Part shown: positions 32,752-41,042 of the stretch, in pieces
Layout of the letters: each line of letters opens with the position of its first letter
How positions within the stretch are numbered: position 1 is the first letter of the stretch
Assembly: GCF_025336545.1 (NCBI RefSeq)
Contig: NZ_JAODBU010000006.1
Coordinates: 248,001 to 312,000, forward strand
Direction of reading: 5' to 3'
DNA from: Eubacterium_U album
GTDB lineage: Bacteria > Bacillota > Clostridia > Lachnospirales > Lachnospiraceae
DNA: 64,000 nt
Program-made: the position numbers and the translations under genes
The notes under the pieces: model-generated
What the model was told of the DNA's origin: nothing
What the model saw: the letters and a program-made list of their open reading frames with translations, nothing else
Databases searched by the model: none

Positions 32752-33651
32752 TTATAATTCAAGAGTAATAATAAGGCTATTGGCATGTACTTTTGCAACA
32801 ATATTTCCGCCAAGAATGGCAACAAGTGTTTTTACTACCGCAAGTCCCAATCCTGTACTTCCATTATGTCTTGATTTATCGCCTGTATAAAAACGGTCAA
32901 AAAGTCGATTGCAATCAATTTCTGAACTGTCACTCATTGGATTTTCAATGGTAAATATAATATTATTATTTTCTTTCTCCATAAGTGTTATTTTTATCGT
33001 TCCAACAGAATACTTAATTGCATTTGTCAACAGATTTTGTAAAATTCGTTCTACCATATTTTTATCAGAATATACGTATATTGAATAATCTGGGAGATTT
33101 ATTTCGGGTAAAATATTCTCCTTTTCTAATGCAACGGCATTTTCCGTAATTAAATTTATTAACATATTAGATATATTAAACTTTTCTTTTTCTGGAACTG
33201 TCTGCTGTTCCTCCAAAATAGAAAGGTCATAGAATGTTTCTACCAATTCTTTCATTTTTTCGGCTTTGCTAAAAATCACTTTTACACGCTGTGCTTGACT
33301 GGATTCCAAATTTTCTTTTTGCAATAATTGTAAATGACCAAGAATGACTGTAAGAGGTGTACGCAAATCATGTGATATATTAGCAACAGATTCTTTTAAA
33401 TACTCTTCATTGCGTAATACGCCTGCAACAGCCTGTCGTTGTCTGATATTATATTGATTCAATATACCAGCCAGTCTTTCTAAATCTTTATCAATCAACG
33501 AAATGTCTAACATCTGCTGTGAATTTCCAGAATTCAATTCATTAACTTGATCCGCAAGATTACGGATTTGTTTTTTTAATTGAATATATCGAAATAGCAG
33601 TATTACTAAAAATATTGTTATGATAATTAAAATCCATTCTATGTTAGACAT
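32752..33651 (-). CDS. Sensor histidine kinase of the lantibiotic-type cassette
   Basis: About 299 residues from the ATG at 33651 after AGGTGGAG. One N-terminal membrane helix (residues 5-24) and almost no extracellular domain. H box NISHDLRTPLTVILGH, N box LQNLLTNAIKYS, G box GSTGLGLAVVKTL. Intramembrane-type kinases like this sense through the neighbouring transporter or membrane stress. It is the last gene of the ABC operon, as in the CprABCK arrangement of Clostridioides difficile. The region is markedly AT-rich. Confidence 0.92.
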   Translation of the reverse strand: MSNIEWILIIITIFLVILLFRYIQLKKQIRNLADQVNELNSGNSQQMLDISLIDKDLERLAGILNQYNIRQRQAVAGVLRNEEYLKESVANISHDLRTPLTVILGHLQLLQKENLESSQAQRVKVIFSKAEKMKELVETFYDLSILEEQQTVPEKEKFNISNMLINLITENAVALEKENILPEINLPDYSIYVYSDKNMVERILQNLLTNAIKYSVGTIKITLMEKENNNIIFTIENPMSDSSEIDCNRLFDRFYTGDKSRHNGSTGLGLAVVKTLVAILGGNIVAKVHANSLIITLEL

Positions 33652-33660
33652 TTTCTCCAC

Positions 33661-34398
33661 CTATTTAAAATCACATTTACAAAATTTTATCCACGAAAGC
33701 AATACCAATATACCAGACCATATACATCCTACTAAAATAGCTATCGGTTGAAAAAAGGTTTTCATGCTGACAACGATTCTGATTTGATAAGTAGGTAAAA
33801 AACCGACTGGTAATCTCAACATCATTCCATAGCCAAGATATAAGCTAAGACCAAAAATAATAATTGCTGTAACCGAAGTTGCTTTTACAGCATCCTGTAA
33901 ATAGCAACAAATAAGTATTGCAATTAGAAATATCGCACTATTAAGCAGACAAGAATAAATGATTGCTTTTATAATATTGTAAAAAAACATTCCCACGTCT
34001 GCAACACCAAAGCGTCCAAATTCCCTTATGCACCCTGAAACTGGATAGACAAGAGCCATAAGATTAAAAGCAATTAAATACGATATTATTTTACTTGTAA
34101 AAATTTGTTTTCTGGAATGTCCAGCACTGACCTCTAAGTTTATTGTTCTCTTAGAAAATTCCTGTCCTAAAATCAATGCAAGTATAGCCGACATGATGAT
34201 AAGAAGAAACGTAGAATCATACACCATTCCATTAAAAATATCAGCAAGAGAAGAAACAATTTCTTCTGTCGGTCCCATGACCTCTGTAACATAAGTATCT
34301 GCTGTAAAAAATCCTAAAATAAATATTCCAATCATACCACACCAGTAAATAGAATTATGTAACAACTGATATTTTTCCAGTTTTAATAATTTATCCAT
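33661..34398 (-). CDS. ABC-2 permease (LanG/BcrB-like)
   Basis: About 245 residues from the ATG at 34398 after GGAGGTG. Six hydrophobic helices. Its EFSKRTINLEVSAGHSRKQIF motif after helix two matches the (S)G(R/K)T-N--AG--R signature of lantibiotic-immunity and bacitracin permeases. It pairs with the neighbouring permease and ATPase; such complexes expel peptide antibiotics from the membrane. Confidence 0.88.
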   Translation of the reverse strand: MDKLLKLEKYQLLHNSIYWCGMIGIFILGFFTADTYVTEVMGPTEEIVSSLADIFNGMVYDSTFLLIIMSAILALILGQEFSKRTINLEVSAGHSRKQIFTSKIISYLIAFNLMALVYPVSGCIREFGRFGVADVGMFFYNIIKAIIYSCLLNSAIFLIAILICCYLQDAVKATSVTAIIIFGLSLYLGYGMMLRLPVGFLPTYQIRIVVSMKTFFQPIAILVGCIWSGILVLLSWIKFCKCDFK

Positions 34399-34413
34399 AA
34401 AAAACACCTCCGG

Positions 34414-35109
34414 TTATTTCAAGTCTGTATGTAAAAAAGCACTACCTGCAATGAAATATAAAATAAAATTCCATAAAAAATCTACAAACAAGCAAAAGTT
34501 TGTCGAATAGACCTTTTGCAATGAAATTAACCTAAGTTGTCCCATTGGTATTATTCTGCTGATTATTTGTGCAGATTCACTGTTCAGTAAAAAAATCATA
34601 ACAAAAAATAAAACCATTGAAACTGTCAGTGTTTTCCCCATATCACGAAAAATAAAAGCAAAAAACATCGGTAATGCACACAGTGTTATCATGGCAAACA
34701 GAGTTAGTAAAACCATAGTATATGTGCTATCATTCCAAAAAAGTTTTTCTCCAATATAAAATTGACTAATAATTCCATGTACAAATAATGGAAATACCAG
34801 AATGATAATACAACCTATTTGAGATACAATTAACTTTACTCTAAATATAGAACTTCTTTTATGTCCGGCAGTAATATAAGTATTTAAAGTTCTTCCACTA
34901 AAATCACTTCCAATGAACAATGCTATAAACACTATAATCAAAAAATAGAGTAACGGAATATTGTATAATGATGCCATAATTAAGTTTGAAGAGCATTCTT
35001 TACTATCTAACAGCAATATGCTACTTAAAAGGAGATTGAATATTCCAATTCCCCAAAAATACCAACTGTGAAACAACTTATATAACTCAGTTTTTAGGAG
35101 ATTTGACAT
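34414..35109 (-). CDS. ABC-2 permease (LanE/BcrB-like)
   Basis: 231 residues with about six helices. DFSGRTLNTYITAGHKRSSIF is the same family motif as in the other permease, so the two are paralogous halves of one channel. It overlaps the ATPase gene by 23 bases, indicating tight translational coupling. Confidence 0.88.
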   Translation of the reverse strand: MSNLLKTELYKLFHSWYFWGIGIFNLLLSSILLLDSKECSSNLIMASLYNIPLLYFLIIVFIALFIGSDFSGRTLNTYITAGHKRSSIFRVKLIVSQIGCIIILVFPLFVHGIISQFYIGEKLFWNDSTYTMVLLTLFAMITLCALPMFFAFIFRDMGKTLTVSMVLFFVMIFLLNSESAQIISRIIPMGQLRLISLQKVYSTNFCLFVDFLWNFILYFIAGSAFLHTDLK

Positions 35110-36025
35110 CTTTTGTTCCTCCTATTTTGCTCAAAAAATAGTCCTCCAAAGTATCGCCAGATACAGAAAGTCCTGTTACAAGAATGTGCGATTCTGCCAA
35201 AGCAGACGCAACTGTCTCTAAATCATTCAAATAATCATACAAACGAATTATGCCATCTGGCATTAGTTTAAAGTTATCTGTATGAAGATTCTCTTCCAAA
35301 ACCAGAACCGTTTTCTGAACATCTGTTGTTTTAATAGCTATATGTCGTTTACACCGTTCATTTAATTCATAATCAGAAATCTCTTCTATAATTTTTCCAT
35401 GGTCAATCAGAATAAATTCTGATGCTGTTTGATACAATTCTTCTAAGATATGGCTTGAAACCAAAATGGTCATACCATATTCTTTATTCAAAATTTTCAA
35501 TAAATTTCTGATTTCTACAATTCCAGCAGGGTCAAGACCATTGATAGGCTCGTCTAAAATCAATAGTTCTGGTGTATTTAAAAGTGCAATCGCTATCCCC
35601 AATCGTTGACGCATACCTAATGAAAAATTGCGGACACTCTTTTTACCTGTATCTTGCAATCCAACCATATCTAATGTCCTTTTAATAACTGATTTATCTG
35701 GTATGCCTCGTTGAATACGCTGTACTTCCATATTTTGATAGGCAGTCATTGACGGGAATAGAGCAGGCGTTTCAATCATACTTCCAATTCGTTTACGCTG
35801 TTTCTGCAATTCTTCTGTTCCAGAATTTCCCCATAAAGAAAGTGTACCACTTGTTGGAAACGCAAGCCCTGTGACTAATCTTAAAAAAGTAGTCTTACCT
35901 GCTCCGTTTTGACCAATAAATCCATAAATTTTTCCTTTTTTTATTTGTAAATTTATGTGGTCTAATGCTAATGTTTGTTTATATTCTTTGGTTAAAGACT
36001 TTGCTTCTAAAATAATTGAACTCAT
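35087..36025 (-). CDS. ABC transporter ATPase (LanF/BcrA-like)
   Basis: The protein has 312 residues. Walker A GQNGAGKTTFLR, signature FSLGMRQRLGIA, Walker B LLILDEPINGLDP and switch His in VSSHILEEL. The C-terminal 90 residues are the accessory domain typical of BcrA/LanF proteins. With the two permeases it should export bacitracin-like or lantibiotic peptides. AAAGGAGG precedes the start. The likely regulator site lies 40-60 bases upstream. Confidence 0.92.
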   Translation of the reverse strand: MSSIILEAKSLTKEYKQTLALDHINLQIKKGKIYGFIGQNGAGKTTFLRLVTGLAFPTSGTLSLWGNSGTEELQKQRKRIGSMIETPALFPSMTAYQNMEVQRIQRGIPDKSVIKRTLDMVGLQDTGKKSVRNFSLGMRQRLGIAIALLNTPELLILDEPINGLDPAGIVEIRNLLKILNKEYGMTILVSSHILEELYQTASEFILIDHGKIIEEISDYELNERCKRHIAIKTTDVQKTVLVLEENLHTDNFKLMPDGIIRLYDYLNDLETVASALAESHILVTGLSVSGDTLEDYFLSKIGGTKDVKSPKN

Positions 36026-36044
36026 ATCCCAAACCTCCTTTACT

Positions 36045-36085
36045 TAAACCAGTATAACGGGCAATTTTAAAGAATTTCTTAAATC
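36045..36085 (-). promoter_or_regulatory. Promoter and regulator site of the ABC operon
   Basis: A near-palindrome at 36066-36083 (TTTAAAGAATTTCTTAAA) lies where the -35 would be, with TATACT at 36051-36056 as the -10 on the minus strand. No good -35 hexamer is present, so activation by the response regulator encoded upstream is likely. Confidence 0.5.
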
Positions 36086-36111
36086 GTAATGAGAAAAGTT
36101 AAAAAAATAAT

Positions 36112-36141
36112 AAAGCTAAGGAACGTTTAATCCTTAGCTTT
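36112..36141 (-). terminator. Terminator overlapping the end of the response-regulator gene
   Basis: AAAGCTAAGGA at 36112-36122 pairs perfectly with TCCTTAGCTTT at 36131-36141. The stem includes the last codons and stop of the regulator gene, and the minus-strand RNA continues ATTATTTTTTT. Confidence 0.8.
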
Positions 36142-36813
36142 ATGTAGGCGGTAGCCAATGCCCCAAACAGTATCAATAAATTCTGTATCAGAGCATATCG
36201 CTTTTAATTTATTGCGTAAATTACTGATATGAACATTAAGTGTATTATCCTCAGCAATATATTCCGTATCCCAAACACTTTGAAAAAGATTCGATTTTGA
36301 AAATACTTTATCTGGATATTTCATCAACAATTCTAAAATGCCAAATTCTTTAGCGGTTAAGGATAATTCTATTCCATTCAAAAATGCTGTATTTTTCTCT
36401 AGGTCTAAAGTCAGATTGTTATATTGCAAACATTCTGTCTGGCTATTTTGAAATTGTACTCTTCGCAGATTACTTTCAATTCTGGCAAGCACTTCTTCCA
36501 TATCAAAAGGTTTTGTGATATAATCGTCTGCTCCCAGACGAAGCAAGTCGATTTTATTTTGTGTAGTTTCTTTCGCTGAAATAATAATAACAGGTATCGT
36601 AAATTTCTTGCGTACATCAGATAAAATAATATCACCACTCCGATAAGGAAGCATAATATCAAGTATAATCAAATCAATTTTTTCTTTATTCAAAAAATCC
36701 AGAACATGAAGTCCATCATATTGGCAATGCACAGCATATCCTTTTTCTTTTAGGAAATCAGCCAATAACGCATTTATTTCTAAATCATCTTCAATAATCA
36801 ATATTTTATTCAT
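36127..36813 (-). CDS. OmpR-family response regulator of the lantibiotic-type cassette
   Basis: The protein has 228 residues. Receiver domain with EDD, phospho-acceptor Asp in LIILDIMLPYRSGD, Thr/Ser region IIISAKE and Lys in YITKPFD. DNA-binding domain with LTAKEFGILELLMKYPDKVF and DNTLNVHISNLRNKL. It is transcribed first, with its own promoter and terminator, and should activate the ABC operon. Partner kinase is at the other end of the cassette. Confidence 0.93.
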   Translation of the reverse strand: MNKILIIEDDLEINALLADFLKEKGYAVHCQYDGLHVLDFLNKEKIDLIILDIMLPYRSGDIILSDVRKKFTIPVIIISAKETTQNKIDLLRLGADDYITKPFDMEEVLARIESNLRRVQFQNSQTECLQYNNLTLDLEKNTAFLNGIELSLTAKEFGILELLMKYPDKVFSKSNLFQSVWDTEYIAEDNTLNVHISNLRNKLKAICSDTEFIDTVWGIGYRLHKAKD

Positions 36814-36847
36814 TAGCCTACCTCATTCCTGCAATGCTACTTTCCCA

Positions 36848-36875
36848 TTATACATTTAAGGTTGTATTTCCTCAA
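36848..36875 (-). promoter_or_regulatory. Promoter of the cassette response regulator
   Basis: On the minus strand TTGAGG, a 17-base spacer and TATAAT are followed by a leader of about 30 bases. A near-consensus -10 suggests constitutive expression of the regulator. Confidence 0.7.
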
Positions 36876-36982
36876 TACCATTGCAACCAATTATATGAGA
36901 GGGATTCTTATTTTGTCAATCTAATTGTAAGCAGAATAGTATAGATTGGATAAACAATTACCATACTATTCTGCTGTAACAT

Positions 36983-37885
36983 TTATTCTACAATCTTCCA
37001 GTTATCGTCCTTATGAAGCACAAGGTCATACTGTGAGATTTGCGTCATTTTCGACTTGTTATCCAGATATTTTACGGACACGCTAACTTTGAGATTATCG
37101 CCATCTTTGGTAAAGACAGGGTTTACCAGTTCCGAAAATACATAGTCGCCGGATACAGGAGCAAGCACTCCGTCTTTGACATAATAGGCAAGTTCCTTTT
37201 CCGTAGCTGTCGGGTAGAGCTTAAAGAATGTTTCCAAGAAAGCGGTAGCGTCCTTGACTGTGTCGGAACTGACACTAACATCGGCTTCCTGTGCTTTCGG
37301 TTCATACTTTGATTTCTGCACTGCCGGAGCAAGGGTAGGATTCTGGGTAATGACCATTGCACCGTCCTTATCCACATGAACGGTCACTGTGTAGTTTTCT
37401 GTGACTGCCTGTGTCTGTTCTCCCTCTTTTACCTGCTGATCTACTTCGTAGGCAACGGTAAAATCGTCCGTTCCAGACTGTTCTACATTCCAGACCAGCA
37501 CATTTGTAACCGTAACACTGGTTGGTATGTCCGTTCTGATGGTATCAGCGTTCAAGTCCTGTAATTCTTTGGTAAGGTATTTACTGATTTCCGTTGTTCT
37601 TGCTTCAATGGCTTCCTTGCTGGTATCCCATGAGTAGTAGGCTTTCGCAAAGTTCTTGACGAAATTTTCAATACCGTTGGTATCGTTCAATCTTAGCTGA
37701 ATGATTTCTTTTTCATGTACCGTGTGGGTGTCAATGGCGGTAAAGTTCTTATACACACCAAAGCTGGTGCTTGCTAAAAGCACCACCCACAACAGCAGGA
37801 CAGATTTCTTATGTGTCCCGACTTTCATGGTACGCACTTTCTTATTCTTAGGTGCTTTCTCTGTTTTTTCTTTCTTCTTAAACAT
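36983..37885 (-). CDS. Orf13/TcpC-like transfer protein
   Basis: The protein has 300 residues. A Lys-rich cytoplasmic N terminus (1-25), a single membrane helix (about 28-46) and two extracellular NTF2-like domains with FVKNFAKAYYSW and ATAFLETFFKLYP repeats, the pattern of TcpC in pCW3 and Orf13 in Tn916. It is a membrane scaffold of the conjugation channel. It is the last gene of the transfer operon, next to the cargo. Confidence 0.92.
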   Translation of the reverse strand: MFKKKEKTEKAPKNKKVRTMKVGTHKKSVLLLWVVLLASTSFGVYKNFTAIDTHTVHEKEIIQLRLNDTNGIENFVKNFAKAYYSWDTSKEAIEARTTEISKYLTKELQDLNADTIRTDIPTSVTVTNVLVWNVEQSGTDDFTVAYEVDQQVKEGEQTQAVTENYTVTVHVDKDGAMVITQNPTLAPAVQKSKYEPKAQEADVSVSSDTVKDATAFLETFFKLYPTATEKELAYYVKDGVLAPVSGDYVFSELVNPVFTKDGDNLKVSVSVKYLDNKSKMTQISQYDLVLHKDDNWKIVE

Positions 37886-37899
37886 ATTTCAAGTCCTTT

Positions 37900-38907
37900 C
37901 TATTGTTTGATTCTTCCGGCACAAATGATGTGCTGTTGCCAGTAGGCAGAAGTCAAATCGGTATAGCCGATTGGATTTCCGGCATGATACATCTGATTGT
38001 TACCCACATAGATTCCTACATGGGTAACATAGTCACTGGTGTTGTAGGTGGAATGGAAAAAGACCAAATCGCCAGCCTGTGCCTGTGACAATGGGATATG
38101 CTGGGTTGCGTCATACTGTGCCTGTGCGGTTCGTGGCAGGCTGATTCCTGCTTTTCCGTAGCACCACTGGGTAAGACCAGAACAGTCAAAAGAGGTGTTC
38201 GGGTTACTGCCACCATAGACATATTTCCAGCCTTGATACTTCAACGCTTCATTCATAACCGCCTGTACCGTTTCATTACTGAACTGCTTCACGGTCAGAT
38301 ATTGGTTGACCAGCTCCACATAGAACATATTTCCGTAGTTGTAACGCCAGCCACCATTTTTACTGACCGCTATCGGGTTCGTATAGGTCACTTTTGTACC
38401 GCCGGATTTATTCTTTGCGAAATTCTCTGCAAGATTGAAGCTGTGCTTTTTCCCGTTCTTCGCCACATAGTCTGCATAGCCACCACCATAGTTATAAGAC
38501 TGAATGACCACGTTAATGTCATTCATGCCTTTTGCTTTACAGGAAGAAAGCAGGGACGCAAAATATTTACACCCCTGCTTAATGGATTCTTCTGTACTTA
38601 GTGAGTTTGGCGGTAGTCCCAGACTTTCGCTGGACTGCATGACATCGGTAGCCGTACCGCCACTTTCTACCTGTATGATGGCAAGCAGGACGTTCACATA
38701 CTCCGTGATACCGCTTTCTCTGGCGTATTTTTCTACCATCGGCTGATGTTTGAGGACATCGGCTGACAGGTTCATGCCAGAGTAGACAGTTGAATAACTG
38801 TTGGAACTGTCGTCATCTTCGCCGGAAATCAGTATCCCGAAAAAGAGGACGATGGAGAAAAGGACAGGAAATATCGTACCTATGATAAGGATACGCTTTA
38901 ATCTCAT
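37900..38907 (-). CDS. Orf14-like cell-wall hydrolase: lysozyme-like plus NlpC/P60
   Basis: The protein has 335 residues. N-terminal membrane helix, lysozyme-like domain with LAIIQVESGGTATDVMQSS (probable catalytic Glu) and VIQSYNYGGGYADYV, then an NlpC/P60 domain with TSFDCSGLTQW (Cys), YVTHVGIYVG (His) and a third polar residue downstream. This is the CwlT/Orf14 type of Tn916 and ICEBs1, needed to open peptidoglycan in transfer. It overlaps orf15 by four bases. Confidence 0.94.
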   Translation of the reverse strand: MRLKRILIIGTIFPVLFSIVLFFGILISGEDDDSSNSYSTVYSGMNLSADVLKHQPMVEKYARESGITEYVNVLLAIIQVESGGTATDVMQSSESLGLPPNSLSTEESIKQGCKYFASLLSSCKAKGMNDINVVIQSYNYGGGYADYVAKNGKKHSFNLAENFAKNKSGGTKVTYTNPIAVSKNGGWRYNYGNMFYVELVNQYLTVKQFSNETVQAVMNEALKYQGWKYVYGGSNPNTSFDCSGLTQWCYGKAGISLPRTAQAQYDATQHIPLSQAQAGDLVFFHSTYNTSDYVTHVGIYVGNNQMYHAGNPIGYTDLTSAYWQQHIICAGRIKQ

Positions 38908-41042
38908 TTCTTCCGTCCTTTCTCTGAATGTTTCGTAACAGTTTTACGGGCAGATTTTCCATTGACCTGTGTTTTCTGTACCGTAGATTCCTTATGATTA
39001 CTGCTGGATTCCGCTACGTTTGGCTGATTCGCTCTGGCAACAGCTTTGACCTGCTGTTCCTGTCTGATATTGGTTCGGACAGTTTCTTTTCCAGCCTTAA
39101 CTTCTGCATTTTTTATCACAGGAGAAGTAGCAGGATGTTTCATATCCGGCGTTTTGACCGTATCGGTCTGTGCAGGTTTTGGAACAGGTGTGGCAACAGG
39201 GCGTTCATGGCTTCTGGTAGCTCCGGCTGTCGCTGATCCATTCGCATGAACTGTCTGTTTTGCTTCCTGTGCTTTCTGCAATTCCTGTTTTTTCTGTGAG
39301 ATATTTTCCCTGTGCAGATTGCGTTTCTGTGTACGCTGTTCCTGTCGGTTTTCCCGTTCTTCCACAACGCCACGCTTAAAGTCTGATACATTATCCTTTG
39401 CTTTCTGTTTTGCAGAGTGGACAGCATAACCAGCCTGTGTCGGCAAGTCTTTCACATTTTCTTTCAGAGAGGAAGCACTGTCACGGACTTTATTTTTCGT
39501 ATCCATCACAGCACCTACCGCAGAACCGACACGGCTTCCCATGCTGGCAGAGGTATTTTCCCGTTTCTTTGGCGGTTGGTTCGTTGCTGGCTTTCCGGCT
39601 CTGGCAACACTTGCACCAGCCACCGCACCTGCAACACTTCCAGCACCGACAGCCCTTGCAATCCTGTGTTCCATACGTCTTGCCCTGTGTCGCATGAACA
39701 CCATCGGTCTACGGAAAATCCGGCGACCTATCTGCTGGCTGTCATTGGCATTCAGACTGAACATACTCATTAGTTCTCCGAGCTTCATGTAGATTCCGGC
39801 AAAACAGATTATCTGCAAAAATGCCACCATGAAGAACGGGTAGTCCGTGGAGATGTTGTAGAACATACTGGAAATCGAAAATGCCACGGTCACAATCAGT
39901 GTGATTCCGGCTCTTGTCATAATGGCATTGAACACACGGACAACTGCCTGTTTCGCCATGTTCTCATAAGTCGGTATCATGGACAGTAAAAAGCTGACGG
40001 GCAAAAACATGGCATATATGATAAAAAGTATCTGGGAAAATAACATTATGCCGGTAAGCAGGAAGATAAAGATTGTGATACCGAAATTGAAAATGAGCAG
40101 GAAGAACACCATGCCAAGACGGTTGACGACCTGTGGAATGGTAAGGTTGTCATTGTTGTTATCCTCAATCTCTGTTTTGACAACATTTTCCCTTGTTTCC
40201 CCATCTTCGTCTGATGGGCTGGCAGATACCAGAGCTTCCACACGGTCAGCCCCGATTTCTTCGGTATCACTGTTCCCGAACTGCAATAACAGCCACGGTT
40301 TTTCTATCTGTATCGCAAACAGGCTGTCACGGATAAGGTCTACGCTGTCCTTGCCTTTGCTTTGTGAATCGGGGAGCATGATTTTTGTCCCCAAGTCCAG
40401 AGAAGCGGTGCTGATGTCCGAACTGAAATCATTGATTTTCTGGATATAATTGGGAGCATAAGCAATAAAGGACGCAGATACAATAAACACCACCACAAAG
40501 TTGATAACGGCGTGAAGTGCCTTGCTTGTTTCACGTTTGAGAAGCCCTGTATAGGCGGTGTAAACACCTACAATCAGAATGATAATGAGCAGGAATCCCA
40601 CATAGAATCCACTGCTGGAAAATCCATGTTCGGTCACTCCGGCAAGTGTCTGGATACTTTTCCCGATACTGTCTGCCATATCATTGATGAAGTCCAGCTT
40701 ATACGCCTGTTGCACCACATACCCAGTGGCATTGCTAAGATACAGGCTGATTGTCCAGACAAAATTTGTGATACAGTAAAGTCCGTACTGCACTGATTTC
40801 CCAATGCCGTCCAGCCAGTTCCACGGAAGCCATGACCAGCTATTGTCCACATAGAAATCAAGCTGATAGTTGGAAAGCGGATACTTTGAATACAGGTTGT
40901 CTGCATTGACCGTATCATCGACCAGTCCAGACGCATGAGCTACCGTCCCAAGCAGGGACAGCAGTACCAGTGTGACGGTCACGGAAAGCAGAACCAGTTT
41001 CAGTACATGGAATACCTTTTCTTTTGTGACAGATTTCATCAT
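38904..41042 (-). CDS. Orf15/TcpH-like polytopic transfer protein
   Basis: The protein has 712 residues. A signal-like helix at the N terminus, then about six to eight membrane helices up to residue 430 (for example VNRLGMVFFLLIFNFGITIF). The last 280 residues are a basic, Gln/Lys-rich cytoplasmic tail likely to be coiled coil. It is the VirB6-like pore component of the Tn916 family. Start overlaps the VirB4 stop (ATGA). Confidence 0.9.
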   Translation of the reverse strand: MMKSVTKEKVFHVLKLVLLSVTVTLVLLSLLGTVAHASGLVDDTVNADNLYSKYPLSNYQLDFYVDNSWSWLPWNWLDGIGKSVQYGLYCITNFVWTISLYLSNATGYVVQQAYKLDFINDMADSIGKSIQTLAGVTEHGFSSSGFYVGFLLIIILIVGVYTAYTGLLKRETSKALHAVINFVVVFIVSASFIAYAPNYIQKINDFSSDISTASLDLGTKIMLPDSQSKGKDSVDLIRDSLFAIQIEKPWLLLQFGNSDTEEIGADRVEALVSASPSDEDGETRENVVKTEIEDNNNDNLTIPQVVNRLGMVFFLLIFNFGITIFIFLLTGIMLFSQILFIIYAMFLPVSFLLSMIPTYENMAKQAVVRVFNAIMTRAGITLIVTVAFSISSMFYNISTDYPFFMVAFLQIICFAGIYMKLGELMSMFSLNANDSQQIGRRIFRRPMVFMRHRARRMEHRIARAVGAGSVAGAVAGASVARAGKPATNQPPKKRENTSASMGSRVGSAVGAVMDTKNKVRDSASSLKENVKDLPTQAGYAVHSAKQKAKDNVSDFKRGVVEERENRQEQRTQKRNLHRENISQKKQELQKAQEAKQTVHANGSATAGATRSHERPVATPVPKPAQTDTVKTPDMKHPATSPVIKNAEVKAGKETVRTNIRQEQQVKAVARANQPNVAESSSNHKESTVQKTQVNGKSARKTVTKHSEKGRKK

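Noticed and set aside
32752..36813. tet(M) or another classical resistance gene in the Tn916 cargo slot
   Set aside because: No ribosomal-protection GTPase motifs are present; all five genes are two-component or ABC-2 proteins.
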